Part shown: positions 52,634 to 61,346 of the stretch, in pieces
Position numbering within the stretch: position 1 is the stretch's first letter
How the letters are laid out: every line of letters begins with the position of its first letter
Origin: Jatrophihabitans_A sp035248685
GTDB taxonomy: Bacteria; Actinomycetota; Actinomycetes; Mycobacteriales; Jatrophihabitantaceae
Length of the DNA stretch: 64,000 nt
NCBI GenBank assembly: GCA_035248685.1
Contig: DATFHF010000082.1
Location: forward strand, 1-64,000
Reading direction: 5' to 3'
Translations under genes and position numbers: made by a program
Notes under the pieces: generated by a model
Seen by the model: only the letters and a program-made list of their open reading frames with translations
Database searches by the model: none
Told to the model about the DNA's origin: nothing

Positions 52634-53183
52634 CAGCAGTCCCATCGGCAGTGTGCGATGCGCATCAGCAAACCATGGTGCGTTCGTATGCAGGGCACGA
52701 CCTCAACGATCCGTTCTTCGGCGAGGTAGTCCACGAAGGCCGGTTCGCTGGCCCGGCTACGCAACCACAGGCACCGCCCCGGAATCCGGCCGGCTGCAAC
52801 CTCGGCGGCGGTCACCGCGAAGGTCGGATCGTCCAGCCGGGTAAGCCGGCTCAGCCGCAGCTCCGGATACGGCAGCCGGGTCAACTCTCGAAGGTCAACC
52901 GCGTCAGAGGTGGGCAGCAGCACGACGAATACCGCCAACCGACCACCGGGGTCGGAGCGCATCGACGGCTGTTTTAGCCGCCAGTTCCAGCCAATCCCGC
53001 GCCGGCGAGCTGTGGTAGCGACCGGTCGCCGGCTCGAAGATCGGGCTGGCCGGTGAGTTGAACAGCAACTCATCGAAGCTGCCGGCCCGGTATGCGGTAG
53101 CACCGTCCAGGCTGGTCACGTAATCAGCCCGGCGGCGCCAGGGCATCCAGTGAAAGCGGCTGATCGACTTCCGGTTCCGACAT
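52633..53183 (-). pseudogene. Hypothetical gene broken by two frameshifts
   Basis: Three overlapping frames on one strand make one plausible protein: MSEPEVDQPLSLDALAPP, then RRADYVTSLDGATAYRAGSF and ELLFNSPASPIFEPATGRYH, then RLAVFVVLLPTSDAVDLREL to the stop. Shifts fall near 53130 and near 52960. The total, 551 bp, is not a multiple of three. The fragments read like genuine protein and share the strand and a stop-start overlap with the next gene. Function unknown. Confidence 0.55.
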
Positions 53184-53340
53184 GCGCTCGCGCGTTCCCC
53201 GTCCAAGGTGCTGCCGGACGCCTCTGCCCGGACAAACGATCTTGCTGATGTCCAGACGCCAGATCAGACGACCGCTGGCGCGTCTGGGATCATGCAACCG
53301 CCATGCTGCCGTTGTCGGACCATGCGCGCACAATCGGCAC

Positions 53341-53970
53341 ATGAACACACCGCCGATCGTGTCGCAGCAAGAATGGCAGCAGGAACGAGATGAGCTGCTC
53401 GTCGCCGAGAAGGAAGCCACCCGGGCTCAGGATGCGCTGGCCGCCCGACGCCGCCGGTTGCCGATGGTCCGGTTCGGCAACCACTACACCTTCGACACGC
53501 CGAAGGGGACGAAGACCCTGCTGGATCTGTTCGGGGATCAAACCCAGCTGATCACCTATCAGTTCATGGACAACGGCCCGGACGAATACTGCCCGGGCTG
53601 CACCTGGTTCACCAACAACGTCCCGGAAGCCGCACCCCGGCTGCTGGAGGAGAACGGGGCCAGCCTGGTGATCGTGTCGAACATGCCGCTGGACCAGATC
53701 GAGTCCTACCAAGCACGGATGGGTTGGACAGTGCCGTTCGTATCGTCCCGCGGCACATCCTTCGCCGACGACTGCGGCGCCGGCCAGGGCTTCATGCTCA
53801 CCGTCTTCCTACGCGACGGCGACGACGTCTACCGCACGTACAACACCACCGCCCGGGGCGTGGACCGGTTGGTGTTCACCAACAGCATGCTGGACCTCAC
53901 CGTCTACGGCCGGCAGGAGGAGTGGGAGGACTCACCGCCCGGCTGGCCGCAACGCCCCACCTACGGCTAG
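53341..53970 (+). CDS. DUF899 thioredoxin-fold protein
   Basis: 209 residues. Signature blocks are MVRFGNHYTFDTPKGTKTLL, NGPDEYCPGCTWFTNNV (CxxC-like pair) and VYGRQEEWEDSPPGWPQRPT near the end. DUF899 proteins have a thioredoxin-like fold and an unknown role. ATG 53341. Its last 42 codons lie in a 235-bp segment duplicated at 57186, where a truncated copy of this 3' end survives. Confidence 0.85.
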   Translation: MNTPPIVSQQEWQQERDELLVAEKEATRAQDALAARRRRLPMVRFGNHYTFDTPKGTKTLLDLFGDQTQLITYQFMDNGPDEYCPGCTWFTNNVPEAAPRLLEENGASLVIVSNMPLDQIESYQARMGWTVPFVSSRGTSFADDCGAGQGFMLTVFLRDGDDVYRTYNTTARGVDRLVFTNSMLDLTVYGRQEEWEDSPPGWPQRPTYG

Positions 53971-54078
53971 GCCAAGCCCCGATCGCGGCTGGAGCCGTCC
54001 CTACTTCTTGCGCGCCACCACCGACACCGCTGTCTGCCCGCCACACTGGTCCAGCTCGCGGATCGCCCACCGTCCGGT
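53844..54078 (+). repeat. Left copy of a 235-bp imperfect direct repeat
   Basis: From CACCACCGCCCGG to CGCCCACCGTCCGGT. It carries the true 3' end of the DUF899 gene and, convergent to it, a truncated copy of the lipoprotein 3' end (ends RELDQCGGQTAVSVVARKK). By eye it differs from the right copy at fewer than ten positions. The repeats flank the AT-richer NTPase-patatin module. Confidence 0.92.
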
Positions 54079-54130
54079 TTCAGGTCCTAACCCTGCACTT
54101 TCCGTCAGACACTGTGGGATCAGTGGAGAT

Positions 54131-55030
54131 TCATACCTCCTGGTTGAGAACCGCAAGCATATCTTGCCGACCCATTTCAGCGCATGCTTCCAATCGATCT
54201 GCTTGGAACGTTGTGCGTCCAACGAGTTTTGACTCATCGCTTGGATACACGCTATAAATGGATATTTTCTCACCGAGGGACGCGGGTTCTTCAAGCAAAT
54301 CCATCGCTTCATTAAAGCGATGGTCAGCGCGGCCGATTAGTTTCTTGATAGCAGATGATTGTCGGCGTGCTAACAAGCGGCCAAGCAGCCGATAGTGTGC
54401 CTTTTGTTCCATACGTCGGAAGCTAAGAGATCGGGTTAAAACTGTGATAATAAGTTCGGCACCGTCGTTGAGCGCACGCATAATTGGAAGTGATTCCGTA
54501 ACCCCTCCATCAATATAGTATCCATCACCAACACGGATACGCCTATCATAAAGGGCAGGCAGAGCAGCCGTGGCTCGTATCGCTTCAAAAATATCTACGT
54601 TATCCCGATTAGTAATTACAAACGGGCCACCCGTTTCGGCATCCGTAAGGATGATTTCCAACCGAGAAGGAGACTTCCGGACAGCCTCGACATCTAGGGG
54701 CGTCGTAACCTTTAGAACCTCATCGACCATGTAATCGATATCAACGATTTTGTGCACGCGCCGCAAATTAATAAAGTTCTTATTACTTAATTCATCTACA
54801 TATACTCTTACGGCTTGGTGGGCCTGGCCGGCCAATAAATACGCCGCATTGATGGCGCCGGCGCTCGAACCGACCACCGTTGCGAAGGATTCGCGAAGTC
54901 CAACCTCCTCCAAAGCAGAAAGTGCTCCCATGGAGTACACCCCACGCATCCCTCCCCCTTGGACGACAAGGGCGGTTCGCGAAGCAGGTCCGTCCTCTGC
55001 GCGGAGCCGGACGAGTTCTAGTACCTTCAT
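54131..55030 (-). CDS. Patatin-like phospholipase, effector candidate
   Basis: 299 residues. Oxyanion loop VVQGGGMRGVYS (25-30), nucleophile elbow GSSAG with Ser56, and catalytic Asp174 in YIDGGVTESL form a complete Ser-Asp dyad. The C-terminal 100 residues are helical. It should hydrolyse phospholipids and so damage membranes when triggered. An AGGAAGGA ribosome site precedes ATG 55030; the start is 12 bases after the NTPase stop, so the pair is an operon. Related bacterial patatins such as CapV act as abortive-infection effectors. Confidence 0.85.
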   Translation of the reverse strand: MKVLELVRLRAEDGPASRTALVVQGGGMRGVYSMGALSALEEVGLRESFATVVGSSAGAINAAYLLAGQAHQAVRVYVDELSNKNFINLRRVHKIVDIDYMVDEVLKVTTPLDVEAVRKSPSRLEIILTDAETGGPFVITNRDNVDIFEAIRATAALPALYDRRIRVGDGYYIDGGVTESLPIMRALNDGAELIITVLTRSLSFRRMEQKAHYRLLGRLLARRQSSAIKKLIGRADHRFNEAMDLLEEPASLGEKISIYSVYPSDESKLVGRTTFQADRLEACAEMGRQDMLAVLNQEV

Positions 55031-55042
55031 CTGAGGTCCTTC

Positions 55043-57097
55043 CTAAACTGAAGCTCTCGTCACTACGCCTGCTTCTTTACGGGCCATCAAACCAATTATA
55101 CGCGCAGCCGAGCCTCTGCCGACGTGCCGCGCACTTAGATTCGCGCACGCATATATATTTGCAAGACCCGCTAATAGGCTGAAAATCAACCAATGATTCA
55201 AGTCGTCTTGGTTGCGGACATAATCAAGAGTCCAAACAAGCAGCACTGCGCCAAATACACACACGAATAGTAAATTGCCCATAGTAGCTGAGCCGATTGC
55301 TCGCAATCTTTCGCTAGCCACCGGATTTAGATCGTGTCTCCGCCCGACAAAAAATATTTTCATGCCTGCTACGGCGCCCCCGATCCCTATAGAGAGCAGC
55401 CATGCCCCGGGAAGGTACATCGCCACGAGTACGCATAAAGCCATAATCACGACTACAAGCCTCGACCTTAGTCTAGCTGTCTTCCCTTCAGCAATCCTGC
55501 TAAGTACCCGGTCATAAAGCAAAAATATGTATAATGTCCAACTTAGATGGGCAGCAAAGATTGGCACATAGTATGGGTCTACAATATGATAGTATGCGAG
55601 ATGGGGGATTTCGACGCGGCCCGAATACCAAGGCGCGATTCCAGCTAACCTGATTACCATCAGCAGGAGAAGTGGAATCGTTGCGTACCAAGCAAAATAG
55701 TCATGACGGGCACGAATATCACCTTTTGGCGTAGCCTCTGTGGGGGGTTCTACCACACTATAGTTAGGATCGGCCTTGCCTAGCTCGAAATGGTAGAGAA
55801 TGTTATCGCGATCTGTGGCTTCAAGCCGTGAGCCGCTGGCACGATTGAAAAACTCGGCTAGGTAATCGTGAGCTAACTCATATACTTGCTTATCACTTTC
55901 ACGAAGAAGGCCCTCTGCGACGAGATAGTCGACGGCAGCAGCCACTTTTGCGGGATCCTCGAAGATTCCCTCTATAATAGTGGAGCGTGACATCGGGCGC
56001 CGGAAGCGTGTGTGGACTGAGAAAGCGCATAGTACTTTATTGGCAATGCGAGGGTTGTCCGCCCGTTTTATCATATCATCAAAATACAATGTTATAGCAC
56101 CGTCTACGCCGCCCAAATTGTGCACAAACATTTCCGTACTGACCTTACCCGCTAGTCCCATATGCCGCTCACATTCGGCACCGACGATCTGCACTTCAAT
56201 CGGATTGAGCTTGCCGCGAACGTTTAGATGACCGAGTATCGTGGGTGCGTCTTCCACAACTAGGCTTAGGCGCTCAGTTATATCTCGCAAGGCGATTCCA
56301 CCATCGGAGAGCTCGGGGCCCTCTATACGCACTAATTCCTGCAAGTGCGGCGCTAGGTCGCCTAATGAACTGAGATCAAATAACCACTCGGGCCGAAGGG
56401 CGATTAGTACCGCGCATCCGTTCCTTGCAGCATCCCGAATGGCGGCTTCCATTCTCCCCGACGCAGTAACGTCCAGGGCGCCTATTCGTAATTCTGCTAG
56501 AAACTGTTCGAATTGGTCCAGGATGATGACCCCTCGCAGAGGCAGTGTCACACCGCCGATTGTCAGTTGCGGCCGACTCACATCGGTGGCATATGATGCA
56601 ATGCGGGCAATACCTGGCAGCACCTTGCCCTCAAGCCGCTGATAGTCTTCTTCCCTGCGTTTTGAATCCTTTGGAAAATTACCGAGACCTGTCTCAAGCA
56701 ACGTCGATTTGCCACTACCGCTCTCACCAACCACAAAGATTATAGGTAGGCGTGAGGTATCCAGTAGGCGCAAAAGAGCGGTTCCGCATTTATTGGCAGC
56801 AACCGACATATCCCATGGCTCGCGAAGTTTCCCAGGCCGCGTCAGCGGTTGGAAGAATATGGTTTCTGGCAGCGGAGCTAATTTGCGCTCCGGGATTAGC
56901 TGAATCGTAGCAATAACTATCACGAGAGTGGCGAAGGTCCAAATTCCTGCAAAAGAATAGCGATGCTCGGAAAGCTCCTGCAACCCAGCTACGACTGAGG
57001 CGATCAGACCAAAAAAATAACCACCCAAAGTAGCAGCAACAACAAACTGCTCCGAACTGGCGCGCCAGGCATCTGACTGTCGCGGAGCTTCCGACAT
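55043..57097 (-). CDS. Membrane-anchored STAND-type P-loop NTPase
   Basis: 684 residues. Two membrane helices at the N-terminus (about 18-38 and 52-68) precede a P-loop domain: Walker A VVGESGSGKSTLLE (123-136), Walker B GVIILDQFEQFL (189-200). A winged-helix-like part ends in VYELAHDYLAEFFNRA, a phrase typical of STAND ATPases. After a linker, about six membrane helices fill the last 210 residues. No WD40 or TPR sensor repeats are visible, so sensing may involve the membrane. ATG 57097 is set by GGGAGGAG upstream. AT-richer than the neighbours. Likely sensor for the patatin effector. Confidence 0.8.
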   Translation of the reverse strand: MSEAPRQSDAWRASSEQFVVAATLGGYFFGLIASVVAGLQELSEHRYSFAGIWTFATLVIVIATIQLIPERKLAPLPETIFFQPLTRPGKLREPWDMSVAANKCGTALLRLLDTSRLPIIFVVGESGSGKSTLLETGLGNFPKDSKRREEDYQRLEGKVLPGIARIASYATDVSRPQLTIGGVTLPLRGVIILDQFEQFLAELRIGALDVTASGRMEAAIRDAARNGCAVLIALRPEWLFDLSSLGDLAPHLQELVRIEGPELSDGGIALRDITERLSLVVEDAPTILGHLNVRGKLNPIEVQIVGAECERHMGLAGKVSTEMFVHNLGGVDGAITLYFDDMIKRADNPRIANKVLCAFSVHTRFRRPMSRSTIIEGIFEDPAKVAAAVDYLVAEGLLRESDKQVYELAHDYLAEFFNRASGSRLEATDRDNILYHFELGKADPNYSVVEPPTEATPKGDIRARHDYFAWYATIPLLLLMVIRLAGIAPWYSGRVEIPHLAYYHIVDPYYVPIFAAHLSWTLYIFLLYDRVLSRIAEGKTARLRSRLVVVIMALCVLVAMYLPGAWLLSIGIGGAVAGMKIFFVGRRHDLNPVASERLRAIGSATMGNLLFVCVFGAVLLVWTLDYVRNQDDLNHWLIFSLLAGLANIYACANLSARHVGRGSAARIIGLMARKEAGVVTRASV

Positions 57098-57185
57098 AAG
57101 CTTGTTCTCCTCCCGGAACATGTGAAGGCATCTTTGCAGACAATGGCGTGCTGCGCGACCGTACAGTTTCAGGCGCACATCTACG

Positions 57186-57420
57186 CACCACCGCGCGCGG
57201 CGTGGACCGGTTGGTGTTCACCAACAGCATGCTGGACCTCACCGTCTACGGCCGGCAGGAGGACTGGGAGGACTCACCGCCCGGCTGGCCGCAACGCCCC
57301 ACCTACGGCTAGACCAACCCCCGATCGCAGCTGGAGCCGTCCCTACTTCTTGCGCGCCACCACCGACACCGCCGTCTGCCCGCCACACTGGTCCAGCTCG
57401 CGGATCGCCCACCGTCCGGT
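57186..57420 (+). repeat. Right copy of the 235-bp imperfect direct repeat
   Basis: From CACCACCGCGCGC to CGCCCACCGTCCGGT. It contains a truncated DUF899 3' end (starting about GVDRLVFTNSMLDL, stop at 57312) that has lost its upstream part, and the true 3' end of the lipoprotein gene. Same orientation and length as the left copy. Confidence 0.92.
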
Positions 57421-57804
57421 GTAGGTCGCCGACGACCAGTCGGATTCGGCGTCATGCGGCTCCGTCTCACCATTCGCGGGGGTGAAACCCTTTGCCGGCA
57501 AGGACGTCTGCAATCCGTGTAGCACATCGGTGAACGCGCTAGCGGTGACGCCCTCGATCACCAGGCCGCCGCTGCCGCGATCCTCCGCAGTGGTCACGAC
57601 GGTCCCCGCCGGCAGCGGAAAGTCGGTCGGGAAGCCGGCCGGCAGCGGCTTGGCGGTGGCATCTTTCGCGCAGGCCGTCGACGCCGGTTGCAGGGCGCCG
57701 GCACCGGCGTCGGCGTCCGGGTCAGCCTTGCCGCTACTGCATCCGCTCAGCGCAGCCGCCAGCACCGCGGCAACCCCAGCCGCGGTCAGTCGGGCAGATC
57801 TCAC
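57343..57804 (-). CDS. Secreted lipoprotein of unknown function
   Basis: 153 residues. Lipobox ALSGCSSGK after a short signal peptide, an acidic linker, then a small domain with FPTDFPLPAGTVVTTAEDRG and RWAIRELDQCGGQTAVSV, containing two cysteines. GTG 57804 overlaps the stop of the upstream BNR protein by four bases (GTGA), so the two are coupled. Its 3' end is duplicated across the NTPase-patatin insertion. Confidence 0.75.
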   Translation of the reverse strand: MRSARLTAAGVAAVLAAALSGCSSGKADPDADAGAGALQPASTACAKDATAKPLPAGFPTDFPLPAGTVVTTAEDRGSGGLVIEGVTASAFTDVLHGLQTSLPAKGFTPANGETEPHDAESDWSSATYTGRWAIRELDQCGGQTAVSVVARKK

Positions 57805-59873
57805 TTGACGGTGACAGTGATGGAGCGCCGGTTGTCGCTCTCGTTGGATTCGGTCACCACGTCGGCCGGGTCGGCGATCGCCAGCACCGTCTGGCTTCCC
57901 TTGACCTGCTTGGTGTTCCACGGCACGGTGACCGTGACCGAACCGCCGGCCGGCACCGTCATCGGCGCCGATGTGCTCAGCACCTTGCCGTTGATCTGGA
58001 ACTGCACCGGCGCGGTTGCGGGTGCCTTGCCGACATTGGCCATGGTGGCGGTCACCGACGACGAACCGTTGGGAACCACCTTCGCACTGAGGCTGCTGAT
58101 GGTCAGGTTGGGCAGCGGGTCGTAGGTCGAGAACAGCGTCCAACCGTCGTACTGGCGAGCGATGGTGGCATAGGCGTCGAAGTTGTTTACACCGCTGGTG
58201 ACGCAACTGCCGGTGCAGCCGTCGGCGTAGGCCACCTCGACCCGGCCGTGACTATCGATGGTGGAACCGATGAAGTCCAGCAGGTTTCGGTCGCTCCCGC
58301 AGGTAGTGCCGGCCGTGCAGATCGAGCCGATCTGCACCGGATCGGTCGGCGTGTCGTCCACCGTCACCCAGCTTTGCCCGCCGTCGTAGGTGAATGCCGT
58401 GTACACGTGCCAGATCCCGTGGAAGTTGGCAGTGTCCTGGTAGTTGCCCGCCGTCGTGGTGCCGAGGAAGCTGACCGCCGCCCGGTTGTCGTCGCCGGCG
58501 ACCGCGGTCGGGAACACCACGTTCTTGATTCCTAGCGACGCGCCGACGTTGAAGTTGTCAACCCAGGTCTGTCCCTTGTCGTGGCTGACCGCGACGTGCG
58601 GGGTGCCGTCCCCGTTGGCGTAGCCGAAGTAAACCGTGCCGTTAGCGCCGATCCCGATCGCCGGGTCGCTATCGCTCGGGACGCTGTTGGGCACGGTGTG
58701 CACGGTCCAGGTCCGGCCGTTGTCCGACGACGTGGTCAGGCCCTGCGCACCGTTGCAGTTCTTGTTCGGGACGTATGCCGTGCCGTCCGGCGCGACCTGG
58801 ACGTGACCGTGTAGACCACCGCAATCGAGCAGGTTGTAGACCGGGACGCCAGCGCCGAAGGTGACGCCACCGTCACGCGACAGCGCGCAGAACGCGGTCG
58901 CGATGTCCTGGCTGCAGTAGTACACCGCGCGCGGGTAGAGGTTGGCCGCGTTCAGCGGGTCACCGGCGACGAAGTTGCCGCCACCCAGGGTCTGGTGGTC
59001 CACCCCGGACGGGATGCCACCACCCTGGCTGGGATGCCAACTGGCGCCCTCGTCGTCGGTGTAGCAGGTCAGCGAATCGACCCCGGACAGCTGCGACTCG
59101 AAGGTACGTCCGGTGCTGGAGTCGGTGTACAGGATCGGGTCCAGCGAGGTGGTCGAGCCCTGCGGGCAGCCGTTGGCCGCACTGGCCGAGACGTCCTGCC
59201 AGCTCGCGGTCGGCGGGGTGGCCGAGTCGTTGAAGTTCACCCGATAGGTCGAGGTGTTTGCCTCGTAGAAGCTCGACCCGGTCCGGAAGTTATTGCCGAT
59301 GGACGGCTCGCCGGCGTTGTGCACGTTAGAGAAGGTCGCGGGTGCGGCGTAGTTAGCCAGCTTCGGGGTCGGCGCGCTCGACGTGGGAGGTTCGGCACTC
59401 GACTTCGCCACCAGGCTCGCAGTGGCCGAATAGCTTTGCCCGAGCGGGGCGAACGGCACCACCCGCACCGTGTACGCGCCGCTGGTAGGCGGCATGAGCA
59501 CCACTTCCGGATCGGCGGACGAGGCGGACGAGGCCAGCACCGTCCCGCTCTGGTCCAGCACGTACAGGTCGAAGTCGGCAGTGCTGAGGGGCCAGCTCAC
59601 CTGGATCTTGAGGTCATTGGTGTCGCCGTACCCGGCCGGCGTGCTCACCGTCAGCGCGTAGTCGTCGCAGGACTGCGGCGCGGCGCAGCTGACCGTGCCG
59701 GCCGTCCCGGTCACGTTGGGGGTGACGAACGGACCGCCGGTCCAGGTCTTTGCGCCGCTGGTATCGGTCAGCGTGCCCGAGGCGGGGCTGGCACCGAACG
59801 CCGAAACTGCTCCGCCCACCACCAGCACGCCGGCAGCCAGGGCAGCCATGATCCAACTGGAACGAGTTCTCAT
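57801..59873 (-). CDS. Secreted BNR/sialidase-like protein with CARDB domain
   Basis: 690 residues with a Sec signal peptide (cleavage near FGASPAS). A pre-peptidase-like beta domain (DFDLYVLDQSGTVLASSASS) comes first. A six-bladed propeller-like region follows with several Asp-box repeats (SRDGGVTFG, SSDNGRTWT, SHDKGQTWV, TYDGGQSWV). The end is a CARDB domain (LPNLTISSLSAKVVPNGSSS). Sialidase catalytic residues are not obvious, so it may be a binding protein. Start ATG 59873 follows GGGGGA; GTG 59885 is the alternative. Confidence 0.85.
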   Translation of the reverse strand: MRTRSSWIMAALAAGVLVVGGAVSAFGASPASGTLTDTSGAKTWTGGPFVTPNVTGTAGTVSCAAPQSCDDYALTVSTPAGYGDTNDLKIQVSWPLSTADFDLYVLDQSGTVLASSASSADPEVVLMPPTSGAYTVRVVPFAPLGQSYSATASLVAKSSAEPPTSSAPTPKLANYAAPATFSNVHNAGEPSIGNNFRTGSSFYEANTSTYRVNFNDSATPPTASWQDVSASAANGCPQGSTTSLDPILYTDSSTGRTFESQLSGVDSLTCYTDDEGASWHPSQGGGIPSGVDHQTLGGGNFVAGDPLNAANLYPRAVYYCSQDIATAFCALSRDGGVTFGAGVPVYNLLDCGGLHGHVQVAPDGTAYVPNKNCNGAQGLTTSSDNGRTWTVHTVPNSVPSDSDPAIGIGANGTVYFGYANGDGTPHVAVSHDKGQTWVDNFNVGASLGIKNVVFPTAVAGDDNRAAVSFLGTTTAGNYQDTANFHGIWHVYTAFTYDGGQSWVTVDDTPTDPVQIGSICTAGTTCGSDRNLLDFIGSTIDSHGRVEVAYADGCTGSCVTSGVNNFDAYATIARQYDGWTLFSTYDPLPNLTISSLSAKVVPNGSSSVTATMANVGKAPATAPVQFQINGKVLSTSAPMTVPAGGSVTVTVPWNTKQVKGSQTVLAIADPADVVTESNESDNRRSITVTVK

Positions 59874-60025
59874 CGAGTCCCCCACCGGTATCGACGGATA
59901 GCTCGAGCCTGTTTACGGCGTATCCGCCGAGGACGATACCTCGATTCTTCGTGGATGCTTAAGTCGAAAGGCACATTTCATGCAGAACAAACGGCAAACG
60001 TGGCATCTCGGTCGCTACTCAGTAG

Positions 60026-60283
60026 TTAGCTGCGCGTCGGCGCGATGTTGACCAAACCGTCCGTGCCGACGAAGACCTGCACCGGTGTGGTGGTCCAGGA
60101 CAGCTGACCATGCTTGACCAGCTGCACGCTCGGATCCACGTGCACCCGCGACTCGCCGACGTGCTGAGCAAAGACATGGTTGTTATCGCCGGCATGCGGC
60201 ACGCTGGTCGAAACGCCGATGGTCAGCTTGCCGTCCGCGGTCTGGGTAAGGATCGCGTATCCGCGATCGGTAGGAATTGCCAT
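60026..60283 (-). CDS. Small hypothetical protein of Mau-like cluster 2
   Basis: 85 residues from ATG 60283, with GGAGG six bases upstream and its A shared with the upstream stop (TGATG). Predicted mostly beta (YAILTQTADGKLTIGVSTSV; VQVFVGTDGLVNIAPTRS). No signal peptide or cysteine. Last gene of the operon; family unknown. No counterpart is visible in cluster 1. Confidence 0.65.
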   Translation of the reverse strand: MAIPTDRGYAILTQTADGKLTIGVSTSVPHAGDNNHVFAQHVGESRVHVDPSVQLVKHGQLSWTTTPVQVFVGTDGLVNIAPTRS

Positions 60284-60690
60284 CACGAACCTCCGTTGTC
60301 TTCTTCTGGTCGCCAACCGGTCAGCGGCGATCCATCTGTATAGCTGCTGCCGAACAGCACTCGGCGCCAGTCGCCGACATAGCTGAAAACGCCTGATTGG
60401 GTGCTCACCTGAAGTCGGCCCGGCACTCGGGCGGCTAGCACGTGGCTGCTCACCTCACCCATCTGGTAGATGTCTTCTACGTTGCGCCATAAGGAGATGC
60501 TCCTCAGGTCGCCGCGGCGCCAGTCGGTCAACGTGGTAACTCCCAGGCAACCGTCGACCTTGCGTCTGACCTCTCGTTTCACTCGCCGGTGCAGCAGGTG
60601 CAGGATCACCAACGCTGACCAGTGCTGGCAATGAAAATGCGTCACGACTAGCTGCCCACCGGCCGGGGCGAGCTCCAGCTGCGGCGTCAG
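60283..60690 (-). CDS. Possible monooxygenase-like (dimeric alpha/beta-barrel) protein of cluster 2
   Basis: About 135 residues. The coding pattern begins at LTPQLELAPAGGQLVVTHFH, and later SISLWRNVEDIYQMGEVSSH recalls small antibiotic-biosynthesis-monooxygenase-type folds; this assignment is weak. The best start by geometry is CTG 60690, which overlaps the upstream TGA as CTGA, like the ATGA junctions elsewhere. GTG 60645 is the first conventional start after it. No ribosome site is clear. Confidence 0.5.
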   Translation of the reverse strand: MTPQLELAPAGGQLVVTHFHCQHWSALVILHLLHRRVKREVRRKVDGCLGVTTLTDWRRGDLRSISLWRNVEDIYQMGEVSSHVLAARVPGRLQVSTQSGVFSYVGDWRRVLFGSSYTDGSPLTGWRPEEDNGGS

Positions 60691-61262
60691 CCGACGGCCA
60701 GCCCGGCGACCAACCCGGCCACCAACAGCAGGCCCGAACCGCTGAGGATCCGAGCGTGGACCATCCAGTCGCGTTGACGTTTCACCAGGCATTGGGTGTC
60801 ATTCCTGACCCGAAGGCTCCACAGCGTGACCGACAGCGACGTTGCCAACCCGATGCCGATAACGCATGCCGGTACCCACGCCGGCCGGAGCAGGATCACG
60901 CCACCGATCGCCAGCCAGCCCAGTGAGGTGACCTTCTTCGTGGTTACGATGAGGCCGAGGTCGAATCCCCAGAACGTTCCGAGCATTCCAGGATTCAACT
61001 CGCGCACCAGCCGTTGCGGTACCTGTCGAAACCACTGCGGCGTCCGGTTGACCAGGTCTGCCACGCCGAGCAGGACCGCCCACCCGACCAGCATTGCCAA
61101 CCGCAGGCCGAACGGTGCCACTGCCTGCATTGCCAGGCTCAGCGCCACCCCGACCGTGGCCAGGACTGCCGAGCCTGCTATCCCGGCAACCGTGAGGGCG
61201 ATCAAGAAGCGCGTCCCCTCGCTCGGGGAATCGGCAAGCAACGGACCGGAAACTCCGACCAT
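60687..61262 (-). CDS. Polytopic membrane protein of cluster 2, related to the CcdA-like protein of cluster 1
   Basis: 191 residues with about five membrane helices. GTFWGFDLGLIVTTKKVTSL parallels GFGFQIGTGFATYIMTAATY in the cluster 1 protein at 20192-21022. The N-terminal WSPCG-type cysteine of that protein is absent here. A short hydrophobic frame with a cysteine lies just upstream (61272-61340). Probably the membrane partner of the MauD/MauA-like proteins. ATG 61262 after TTGAGG. Confidence 0.65.
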   Translation of the reverse strand: MVGVSGPLLADSPSEGTRFLIALTVAGIAGSAVLATVGVALSLAMQAVAPFGLRLAMLVGWAVLLGVADLVNRTPQWFRQVPQRLVRELNPGMLGTFWGFDLGLIVTTKKVTSLGWLAIGGVILLRPAWVPACVIGIGLATSLSVTLWSLRVRNDTQCLVKRQRDWMVHARILSGSGLLLVAGLVAGLAVG

Positions 61263-61271
61263 CGATTTGCC

Positions 61272-61340
61272 TCAAGGGCTGTAGGCCTGCAGCACTGCCC
61301 CGGTCAGCCCGATTGCCAGCAAACATGATGCGAGCAGCAC
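61272..61340 (-). CDS. Possible 22-residue hydrophobic peptide
   Basis: GTG 61340 to TGA 61272 encodes VLLASCLLAIGLTGAVLQAY plus SP. It is a single membrane-helix-like peptide with one cysteine, in the 84-bp gap between the MauA-like and membrane-protein genes. It might supply the N-terminal cysteine helix missing from the next protein. No ribosome site is evident; it could be chance. Confidence 0.25.
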   Translation of the reverse strand: MLLASCLLAIGLTGAVLQAYSP

Positions 61341-61346
61341 GTCTGA

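Larger units (their letters stand above)
54079..57185. mobile_element. AT-richer two-gene insertion between direct repeats
   Basis: About 3.1 kb between the two copies of the repeat, holding only the patatin and NTPase genes and their short margins. No integrase, transposase or terminal inverted repeat was seen. The geometry (intact host genes outside, truncated 3' ends inside) is what integration of a circle through a homologous segment would leave. Base composition and codon use clearly differ from the surroundings (many AAT, ATA and TTA codons). Confidence 0.7.
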
